Shown piece after piece: positions 57,903 through 64,000 of a DNA stretch of 64,000 nt. Position numbers and translations under genes: made by a program. This stretch comes from Pelotomaculum schinkii (GTDB lineage Bacteria > Bacillota > Desulfotomaculia > Desulfotomaculales > Pelotomaculaceae). The notes beneath the pieces are model-generated. The model saw only the letters and a program-made list of their open reading frames with translations. It made no database searches and was not told the DNA's origin. The stretch lies in the NCBI RefSeq assembly GCF_004369205.1, contig NZ_QFGA01000002.1, forward strand, positions 496,001 through 560,000. The letters are read 5' to 3'. Within the stretch, counting starts at the first letter, position 1, and every line of letters begins with the position of its first letter.

Positions 57903-59228
57903 TCAAATACTATGGTAAGGCTGCTCCTCATATTTGGACCGATCCTCACCGGTCTCAACAGCTTCACTGTTAAAACCGGCCCTTTCATAGTAGGCGGCCA
58001 GCGCAGGGACCTGGACCACTGCCATTTCCGGGTAACGGAGCGCCGTAAGTTTGCCGCCCAATACGCAACCCTGGTCAATGTCTATGGTATTGTTCACAAA
58101 CACCGCCTCAGGCACGGGGGTATGCCCGTAGACAACCAGAGCATCCCCCGAGTAATCCCCGGCCCAGTCTCGCCTGACCGGAAGGCCTTCGTCCGTGACC
58201 TCCCCGGTGGTATCTCCGAAGAAACAGAAGTTTTTCACCCGTTCCGTGACCTTCCCAATCATTTCTTCTGTGATACCCCCGTGCGACACCACGAGTTTAC
58301 CATTATCAAGAACCAGGTACGGAGGAGCCTGGCGGTACAGGGAGAGGAAGTTTTCCTTCAAATGCCGCCTTTCATCCTCCGGCAGTTCTTTTATTTCAGC
58401 TACTGTTTTTTCCAGGCCGTGGGCAACCTTGATGTTTCTTCCTTCCAGAAAGCGAGCAAGTTTCCGGCAGTGATTGCCCGGCACATAGAGGGCGCTGCCG
58501 GCGTCGACCATGGCCTTCACCAGCCAGAAGCATTTCAGGCTGTGCGGCCCTCGGTCGGTCAGGTCACCCAGAAACACAATCCTGCGGCCTGCCGGGTGAA
58601 AAAAACGGCCGAAACGCCTGAGATAACCCAGTTTACCCAGGAGCATAATCAGTTCATCATAGCAGCCGTGCAGATCTCCAATCAAGTCAAAAGGCCCCGG
58701 ATAAGTTACCTCAAAGCTTCGTATATCCACCTTGAAATCAGGGTCCTGCAGGTCCTCCCAGGAAAGCGTTAAGACCTGGTTAAAGCCTTCTTCCTCCGCT
58801 GTTTGCAGAGTTCTGCCAAGCTGCCTGCTCATAGCTCCGATCACCTTGCGGGGCACTTGCCGCTGCCGGCCCGCATTGCATTCCAGACAGACCGGCTCAG
58901 GAGTATTGAATATCAGGAGCGCCACGTGGAATTTGTATTTTCTGCCTATGGCCAGGAGTTCACTGCGGGCCCGCCGGGTCAAGGCGGTGGAGTCAGCGAC
59001 CGTTAAGCGCCCGAGAGCCAGGCGGTATTCAATGAGAGAGCGGAAGAGTTTGAACGCCTCTTTAGAGGCGGAGATATTTGTCTCATCATCGCTGACGAGA
59101 AGTCGACAGCGGTCGGAGGATACTACAGCCGTCTCCTCAAAGTGGCTCAAGGCAAAAGTAGATTTACCGCAACCCGGCGGCCCGCTTAAAACCAGGAGGG
59201 TGTTGTTTGGTATAGATATGGACGGCAT
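57903..59228 (-). CDS. polynucleotide kinase-phosphatase (Pnkp-like, without ligase domain)
   Basis: 441 residues. Kinase domain (about 1-165): P-loop GPPGCGKST, VVSSDRCRLLVSDDE and VADSTALTRRAR, as in the 5'-OH polynucleotide kinase half of bacterial Pnkp. Phosphatase domain (about 175-410): metallophosphoesterase motifs GDLHGCYDE, GDLTDRGPHS, GNHCRK and VVSHGG. Full-length Pnkp adds a C-terminal ligase of about 400 residues, absent here. It would heal RNA ends by adding 5' phosphate and removing 2',3'-cyclic phosphate, leaving sealing to another enzyme. The only RNA ligase gene in the window (rtcB) is broken, and RtcB uses unhealed ends anyway. Confidence 0.82.
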   Translation of the reverse strand: MPSISIPNNTLLVLSGPPGCGKSTFALSHFEETAVVSSDRCRLLVSDDETNISASKEAFKLFRSLIEYRLALGRLTVADSTALTRRARSELLAIGRKYKFHVALLIFNTPEPVCLECNAGRQRQVPRKVIGAMSRQLGRTLQTAEEEGFNQVLTLSWEDLQDPDFKVDIRSFEVTYPGPFDLIGDLHGCYDELIMLLGKLGYLRRFGRFFHPAGRRIVFLGDLTDRGPHSLKCFWLVKAMVDAGSALYVPGNHCRKLARFLEGRNIKVAHGLEKTVAEIKELPEDERRHLKENFLSLYRQAPPYLVLDNGKLVVSHGGITEEMIGKVTERVKNFCFFGDTTGEVTDEGLPVRRDWAGDYSGDALVVYGHTPVPEAVFVNNTIDIDQGCVLGGKLTALRYPEMAVVQVPALAAYYERAGFNSEAVETGEDRSKYEEQPYHSI

Positions 59229-59290
59229 CTTATGCAGCCTCCCCTTATATGCCTTAAGTTTTGCCTAAAGTCCGCAAGTCTATCCAAAAA

Positions 59291-59361
59291 GGAAGCAAGG
59301 GGACGGTTCTCCTGCTTCCAAAGCAATGCTTTGGAAGCAGGAGAACCGTCCCCTTGCTTCC
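59291..59361. repeat. perfect 34-bp inverted repeat with 3-base loop (REP-like palindrome)
   Basis: Arms 59291-59324 and 59328-59361 are exact complements, including GGGGACGGTTCTCCTGCTTCC. This GGGGACGGTTCTCCTG type of palindrome recurs in many Firmicute genomes and resembles targets of REP-associated Y1 transposases; no such transposase gene is in the window. Transcribed, it would form a very stable hairpin just after the small rubredoxin-like gene and so act as a terminator or mRNA protector. Confidence 0.8.
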
Positions 59362-59366
59362 CGAAC

Positions 59367-59492
59367 TTAACCTTTTTTTGGGGCGGCTTCCTTGACCAGC
59401 TTGTCCTTTTCGGCGCCGCAGCTTTTACATTTGGCGGGCTTACACCTTGCCTCCAGGATAGCGCCGCACGCAGCGCATTTAAAAACTGCCAT
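59367..59492 (-). CDS. RCKP-type rubredoxin-like miniprotein
   Basis: 41 residues: MAVFKCAACGAILEA, then RCKPAKCKSCGAEKDKL and a Lys-rich end. Two pairs of Cys (C6/C9 and C22/C25, plus C17) fit a one-metal rubredoxin-like knuckle of the RCKP type, a family I recall from annotation. Its ATG overlaps the rpe stop by one base, and GGAAGGTGG precedes it, so it is translated with rpe. Probably binds iron or zinc and transfers electrons; no partner is evident. Confidence 0.75.
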   Translation of the reverse strand: MAVFKCAACGAILEARCKPAKCKSCGAEKDKLVKEAAPKKG

Positions 59493-60157
59493 CAGAGTTC
59501 ACCACCTTCCGCTGCTCTTCTAATCTCTTTGATCGACCGCGCTATGTCTCTCCCGCCGAATACGGCTGAACCGGCCACCAGCACAGTAGCCCCGGCTTTG
59601 ACCACAGCCGCTGCCGTTTCGCGGTTAATGCCCCCGTCCACCTGGATTTCGGCGGCCAGGCCGCGCTCCTCCAGCATCTTTTTGACGGCCCGTATTTTTG
59701 GCAGCACCTCGGGTATAAAGGTCTGTCCGCCAAAACCCGGGTTTACCGTCATCAATAAAACCAGGTCAACCAGCGGCAGGATATATTCAATGGCTGAGGG
59801 AGGAGTGGCCGGATTCAAGGCTATACCGGCAAGAGCGCCTTGACCCTTGATCAAAGACAGCGTCCGGTGGAGATGCGTTCCTGTCTCCGCGTGGACGGTG
59901 ACCAGGTCCGCCCCGGCCTTGATAAAGTCTCCTATATAAAGGTCCGGGTTCTCAATCATCAGGTGCGCGTCCAGGCACATCTTTACTTTTGGCCGCAAAG
60001 CTTTAACTACCAGCGGCCCGATCGAAATATTGGGCACGAAATGACCGTCCATAACGTCAATGTGCAGGTACTCCGCCCCGGCTTCCTGCGCTTCCAGCAC
60101 GTCTGCCAGCAGCGCTGTGAAATCGGCGGACAAAATAGAAGGGGCCAGCTTTACCAC
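59492..60157 (-). CDS. rpe: ribulose-phosphate 3-epimerase
   Basis: 221 residues with all family motifs: LAPSILSADF, YLHIDVMDGHFVPNISIGP, VNPGFGGQTFIPEVLPKI, and VDGGINRETAAAVVKAGATVLVAGSAVF. TIM-barrel metalloenzyme of the pentose phosphate pathway, interconverting ribulose 5-phosphate and xylulose 5-phosphate. It follows rsgA by two bases, the usual order in Firmicutes. Confidence 0.96.
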   Translation of the reverse strand: MVKLAPSILSADFTALLADVLEAQEAGAEYLHIDVMDGHFVPNISIGPLVVKALRPKVKMCLDAHLMIENPDLYIGDFIKAGADLVTVHAETGTHLHRTLSLIKGQGALAGIALNPATPPSAIEYILPLVDLVLLMTVNPGFGGQTFIPEVLPKIRAVKKMLEERGLAAEIQVDGGINRETAAAVVKAGATVLVAGSAVFGGRDIARSIKEIRRAAEGGEL

Positions 60158-60159
60158 GC

Positions 60160-61026
60160 TTAGTATCTCCTCCTTTCCTTTAAATCATTTAAAAACTCCA
60201 GGTACTGCAGGTAACGCGACTGCTGGATGGCGCCGGCATCAACGGCCTTTTTAACCGCACAGCCGGGCTCCTGGTCATGCAGGCACCCGGTGAAGTAGCA
60301 CTCCCCCTGCAATTGGGCTATTTCCGGAAAATGACCCGCCAGGTCCTCCAGCTTCATATCAGGTAAATCAAGGCTGGAAAAACCCGGTGTATCAACCACC
60401 AGACCCCCTGCAGGCAGGCTAATCAATTCCACATGCCGGGTTGTGTGTTTTCCTCTTTTGGTCTTATCGCTGATGGTCCCTGTTTTAAGCCTGAGGCCTG
60501 GTATTAGAGCGTTAAGCAGGGTGGACTTGCCGACTCCGGACGGCCCGGCAAAAACCGAAACCCTGTTCTGGAGCGCCTGAAGCAACTCGTTTAAACCATC
60601 ACCGGTTTTGGCGCTGGTCACCAGGACACGAAAAAGATGCCCATACCTGGCAACAAACTCAAGCTGGGTATCCCCGCCAAGGTCTGATTTGTTAAAACAG
60701 AGTATGGGTTCTATATGGTTAACCGAAGCGGCGATGAGAAAACGATCTACCAGACCCGGGTTGGGCTCGGGCTCTCTGAGGGCAAAGACCATCACGGCCT
60801 GGTCGACGTTGGCTACCGGCGGCCGCACCAAAGCGTTGGTCCGGGGCAGCACTTTCTCAACCACTCCGGCCCGCCCGTGGCGCGGGGTCAATTCTACCCG
60901 GTCACCCACCAGCACCTGCTGTTTCTCGTGGCGGAAACGCCCCCTGAGCGAGCACTCCCACTCTGTTTCACCGGCAAGGACGTAATAGAAACCACCGTAG
61001 GCTTTGACAACTATTCCTTCCATCAT
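60160..61026 (-). CDS. rsgA: ribosome small subunit-dependent GTPase A
   Basis: About 288 residues from the ATG at 61026 (or 61023). N-terminal OB fold (IVVKAYGGFYYVLAGETEWECSLRGRFR). Circularly permuted G domain: G4 CFNKSDLGG and G5 TSAKTGDG precede G1 GPSGVGKSTLLNAL and G3 VDTPGFSS. A C-terminal zinc knuckle contains CYFTGCLHDQEPGC. It assists late 30S maturation. A longer upstream extension to 61215 overlaps the kinase gene and is not credible. Confidence 0.95.
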   Translation of the reverse strand: MMEGIVVKAYGGFYYVLAGETEWECSLRGRFRHEKQQVLVGDRVELTPRHGRAGVVEKVLPRTNALVRPPVANVDQAVMVFALREPEPNPGLVDRFLIAASVNHIEPILCFNKSDLGGDTQLEFVARYGHLFRVLVTSAKTGDGLNELLQALQNRVSVFAGPSGVGKSTLLNALIPGLRLKTGTISDKTKRGKHTTRHVELISLPAGGLVVDTPGFSSLDLPDMKLEDLAGHFPEIAQLQGECYFTGCLHDQEPGCAVKKAVDAGAIQQSRYLQYLEFLNDLKERRRY

Positions 61027-61036
61027 TCTGCCGCTG

Positions 61037-62935
61037 CTATTCAATTGTTTTCTTGGAAAACGGCTCATTATCGATATACACCTGGACCTCCGCTTTTCCG
61101 TAGCACTGAATATCTCTAACGACTTTTTTCCCCGGTTGCTCGGTATCGACGTAGACAGTGCTGCTTCCTCTGACGTCATTGACCACGATTTTAACCTCAT
61201 GGGTTTTATCGTCATCCGGAACTCTGAATTCCACCCTGTACGTGCGCGGGGATGGGCCAGGCCCGTTGCTGACAGTTACCTGGACCGTGGAGCCTTCTAC
61301 CACAGCTGTACCTTTGTCCGGGCTCTGGCTGATAATCTGCCCCTCCATGTAGGCAGCACTGGAAGCCTTGGTAAAATTGTCGTCCAGCTTTAGCTTTACT
61401 TTATCCAGTGCCGACCGGGCCTGTTCGACGGTCATGCCTGCCAGGCCGGGCACCTGAATGTCGGACGGCTGTGGTCCTTTGCTTACATACAGGGTAACCC
61501 CGGAGCCTCTGGACAGTTTGGTGTTGGGTTCGGGGTCCTGGTCCATCACCACCCCCTCCGGGTATTCGTCGGAATAGCGTTCCTGCTGGGGTTCGGCAAC
61601 ATTGAGCTCATTTTGACTGATTTTGATTCTGGCATCGCTTACAGAGTACCCTACAACATCAGGGACAGTCCTGACTTCCGGACCCTGGCTGACCGTAAGG
61701 GTTACGGTACGGGTAACCTTGACGCTTGTTTGCGCGGGAGGGTCCTGGGAAATCACCCGGCCCGCCTGTACGGTCGGGTGGGCGCTCAAGGTAATCTGAA
61801 TATTTTTTTCTTTTATACCCTTGGCCAGGAGTTCGCTCTTCGCCTCTTCCTGGGTCATTCCTTCCACCGCGGGCATTGGAATCTCCGGAACATTTATATA
61901 AAGCTGAAAGGCGGCAACTCCTGCAGCCAGTAATCCCAGGGCCACCAGCGCCGCCCACAACCAGGCCGTACGGCGTCTGCCCGGATTATTCTGTTCGGGC
62001 GCCGGCGCAGCGGAAGCGGGTTGGGGAGATAAGTTTCCTCTGGTTATTGTCGGGATCACTCTGGTGGCAAATTCATCGTCTGTATCAGCTTTGACCGCCT
62101 TTTGGAAAACCGGTTTAGCTACCTTATCCAGATCCAGGGACAGCTGCCTCGCCGTCTCATAGCGCTCCACCGAATTTTTAGCCATTGCCCGCGCAATGAT
62201 GCTTTCAAGCATCGGTGAAACTGCCGGGTTAAGGCTGGAAGGGCGGGGCGGAGCCTCCCGGATATGTTTGAGGGCTACGCCGATGGGCGTTTCTCCCTCA
62301 AAAGGAAGTGCGCCGGTAACCATTTCATATAATACTATACCCAAAGAATAGATATCGGAACGGGGACCCGCGGTTTCTCCCCGTGCCTGCTCAGGAGAGA
62401 TGTAATGGACTGATCCTACGATAGTGTCGGTTTGGGTCAGTGTGGCGGTTGTCGCCTCCTTGGCAATACCAAAATCAGTCAGCTTGGCCCGCCCTTCCCT
62501 GGTGATCAAGATATTCTGGGGCTTTATGTCCCGGTGCACAATATTGTTTTCATGGGCATGCTGGAGGGCGTCACTAATCTGCCGGGCAATTTCCACCGCC
62601 CGCTCCGTCTGGATTGTACCCTGCGCCCTGATTAAATTCTTCAGGTTGTCTCCTTCAATATACTCAATGACCAGGTAGTGGACCTTGTCCTCCAAGCCAA
62701 CGTCGTAAATACTCACTATGTTCGGGTGGGAAAGACTGGCAATGGCTTGGGCCTCCCTGCGAAACCGTTGAATGAAATCCTCATCGCAAGTGAATTCAGG
62801 CCGGAGAACTTTGATGGAAACCAGGCGGTTCAATAAGGTATCCCGTCCCTTATAAATGATAGCCATACCACCGCCGCCCAACTGTTCCAGGATTTCATAC
62901 CGGTTCCCCAATAGTGTCCCGATCAATCTATTCAC
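61037..62935 (-). CDS. PASTA-domain serine/threonine protein kinase (PrkC/PknB-like)
   Basis: 632 residues. Kinase domain (1-270): LGGGGMAIIYKGRD, catalytic loop HRDIKPQNIL, DFGIAKE and SPEQARGE. Then a linker, one membrane helix (about 325-348), and three extracellular PASTA domains (about 352-560), each ending LxVSxGP. A last beta-rich domain of about 70 residues follows (YRVEFRVPDDDKTHEVKIVV). PASTA domains bind muropeptides or lipid II and tie the kinase to wall growth and spore germination. It sits between the class B PBP and rsgA, as in most Firmicutes. Confidence 0.94.
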   Translation of the reverse strand: MNRLIGTLLGNRYEILEQLGGGGMAIIYKGRDTLLNRLVSIKVLRPEFTCDEDFIQRFRREAQAIASLSHPNIVSIYDVGLEDKVHYLVIEYIEGDNLKNLIRAQGTIQTERAVEIARQISDALQHAHENNIVHRDIKPQNILITREGRAKLTDFGIAKEATTATLTQTDTIVGSVHYISPEQARGETAGPRSDIYSLGIVLYEMVTGALPFEGETPIGVALKHIREAPPRPSSLNPAVSPMLESIIARAMAKNSVERYETARQLSLDLDKVAKPVFQKAVKADTDDEFATRVIPTITRGNLSPQPASAAPAPEQNNPGRRRTAWLWAALVALGLLAAGVAAFQLYINVPEIPMPAVEGMTQEEAKSELLAKGIKEKNIQITLSAHPTVQAGRVISQDPPAQTSVKVTRTVTLTVSQGPEVRTVPDVVGYSVSDARIKISQNELNVAEPQQERYSDEYPEGVVMDQDPEPNTKLSRGSGVTLYVSKGPQPSDIQVPGLAGMTVEQARSALDKVKLKLDDNFTKASSAAYMEGQIISQSPDKGTAVVEGSTVQVTVSNGPGPSPRTYRVEFRVPDDDKTHEVKIVVNDVRGSSTVYVDTEQPGKKVVRDIQCYGKAEVQVYIDNEPFSKKTIE

Positions 62936-63117
62936 CCCTAATTCATTATGTAAAGAGTCCTGTGCCCATTGATCCGGTTATGCGATGCGCCATTATGCAT
63001 TCTGATGTAATCTTACCACGACTCCCGCCAAAGCAGAAGGCTGTTGCTATTTTAACTTAAAGCTCTTGGAGACAATCTCTGTTTTACGAAACAGTCCTCT
63101 TTTCTCCAGCCGGCTTG

Positions 63118-64000
63118 CTAGTAGCCGGCCGCCACGGCGGCCGCAAGGAGACTTCCCGCCACAGGCGCGGCCACTGCGCCGCCCGGACCGGCATTTTCCA
63201 ATATTACCGCCACTGCCAATCTCGGCTGGTCAGACGGGGCAAAACCGATAAACCAGGCGTGTGTTTGTCCCTGGGGGTTTTGGGCGGAGCCGGTCTTGCC
63301 GGCCACCTGCATGCCGGAAACAGCCGCGGCCTGGGCAGTACCGTTTTTGACCGCGCTTGTCATCCCGGCTTTAATTTTTTCCGCTATCTCCGGGGTGGTC
63401 GCAGTCAACCAGGTTCGCGCCACTTGCTGCTTTACCGTTGTTCCCAGAGAATCTTTGACTGTATCGACCAGATAGGGCTGCATGATGATACCCCTGTTGG
63501 CTATGGCCGCGGCAGAAAGCGCCATCTGCAGCGGGCTTACCAGTACTTCCCCCTGGCCGATGGCGCTGCTGGCCAGTTCGGTGGGGGTCATCGCCCCGGC
63601 GGCGGCCATTGTCCCGGCACGGGCGGGAATACCTACCGGAGGCTCCTGGAGCAATCCGAAAGCTTTGACAGCCCTTTGAAGACCTTCCGCCCCGGCTATT
63701 AAACCGAGCTGGGCAAAAGTTGTGTTGCAGGAAACAGCAAGCGCTCTGGTCAAGTCAACCTCGCCGTGCGCGGCTGTATCATCGAGCTTGAAGCCGTTCA
63801 CCACCAGATAGCCGGGGCAGTCAAACCTTTTTTCAGCCAGGCTCAGGTCGGTCGCCAGCGCTGCAGCCGCGGTAATGATTTTAAAAGTCGATCCGGGCGG
63901 ATAGGCGCCCTGGGTTGCTCTGTTGATAAGGGGCGCCTGGGGATCCTGCAGCAGCTGGGGCCAGATATCTTCCAGGCGGTTGGGGTCGTAGCTGGGGCTC
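63118..64000 (-). CDS. class B penicillin-binding protein, transpeptidase part (partial, runs off the window)
   Basis: The visible 294 residues are the C-terminal transpeptidase domain. The active-site serine lies in AYPPGSTFKI (SxxK), then SCNTTF (SxN) and GKTGSAQNP (KTG). INRATQGAYPPGST is typical of PBP2/PbpA-like proteins paired with FtsW/RodA and located before a PASTA kinase gene. It cross-links peptidoglycan outside the membrane. The N-terminal membrane anchor and dimerisation domain lie beyond position 64000. Confidence 0.92.
   Translation of the reverse strand, partial: SPSYDPNRLEDIWPQLLQDPQAPLINRATQGAYPPGSTFKIITAAAALATDLSLAEKRFDCPGYLVVNGFKLDDTAAHGEVDLTRALAVSCNTTFAQLGLIAGAEGLQRAVKAFGLLQEPPVGIPARAGTMAAAGAMTPTELASSAIGQGEVLVSPLQMALSAAAIANRGIIMQPYLVDTVKDSLGTTVKQQVARTWLTATTPEIAEKIKAGMTSAVKNGTAQAAAVSGMQVAGKTGSAQNPQGQTHAWFIGFAPSDQPRLAVAVILENAGPGGAVAAPVAGSLLAAAVAAGY

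Noticed and set aside
61027-61215. Extended N-terminus for RsgA
   Set aside because: It overlaps the PASTA kinase coding region, and the extra residues are unlike any RsgA; the OB fold begins at the ATG near 61026.
1-64000. tRNA or rRNA genes
   Set aside because: I scanned gaps for cloverleaf arms and conserved GGTTCGANNCC-type T arms and for rRNA signatures and saw none; a covariance search could still find one that I missed.

Overview
The window looks like a chromosomal segment of an anaerobic, low-to-mid GC Firmicute of the Clostridia. The Desulfotomaculum/Pelotomaculum/Peptococcaceae neighbourhood is my inference, not proven. The supporting signs are strong Gram-positive ribosome binding sites, a PASTA kinase / class B PBP / rsgA / rpe block, a BlaI-BlaR1 pair, oxygen-sensitive glycyl radical enzymes, Mo and W aldehyde oxidoreductases, an FMN riboswitch ahead of ribDEBAH, and no respiratory or oxygen-dependent enzymes.

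Layout. (1) 1-11.7 kb holds envelope stress and resistance genes: an AlkD-like fragment, a DUF1848 protein, an ECF sigma/anti-sigma pair, a deletion scar fusing a BceA-like ATPase to a BceS-like kinase, a BlaI/BlaR1 pair with a palindromic operator, and a lantibiotic-protection ABC transporter (LanFEG type) divergent from its two-component system. (2) 11.7-22.3 kb is a mobile-element zone: an IS91-type transposase with its own tyrosine recombinase, a complete recombinase-in-trio (RIT) element with perfect 32-bp terminal inverted repeats, a DUF4349 lipoprotein, a broken rtcB, and an IS607-type element whose TnpB-related protein lacks the zinc ribbon and is followed by a highly structured putative RNA. 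(3) 22.4-25.7 kb holds ordinary genes (phzF-like, recG, rpmB). (4) 26.3-48.3 kb is a catabolic island. It has a molybdenum aldehyde oxidoreductase with a flavin/dicluster partner and a small zinc-ribbon protein, a sigma54 activator, an iron alcohol dehydrogenase, a tungsten-type aldehyde:ferredoxin oxidoreductase, an MFS transporter, two paralogous glycyl radical enzymes, a GlcG-like protein, one glycyl radical activase and a MoaD-like sulfur carrier. Relics of a gldA-like dehydrogenase and a second MFS gene lie between them. Sigma54 promoters are readable on both sides of the activator. (5) 48.5-52.3 kb is the riboflavin operon under an FMN riboswitch. (6) 52.3-59.2 kb holds a GntR regulator, a secreted beta-propeller protein, a radical SAM/SPASM enzyme with an adjacent 309-residue Cys-rich repeat protein (candidate peptide-modification system), and a polynucleotide kinase-phosphatase. 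(7) 59.3-64 kb is rpe, rsgA, a PASTA kinase and a PBP, in the order usual for Firmicutes.

How the island may work (inference). The glycyl radical enzymes have the Cys-Val-Glu active-site signature of 1,2-eliminating dehydratases/lyases, which release an aldehyde. The aldehyde could be reduced by the iron alcohol dehydrogenase or oxidised by the W and Mo enzymes, with the sigma54 activator switching the system on. The substrate cannot be read from sequence. The most novel-looking items are the Cys-rich repeat protein with its radical SAM partner, the Cys4 insertion shared by both glycyl radical enzymes, and the zinc-ribbon-less TnpB with its 3' RNA.
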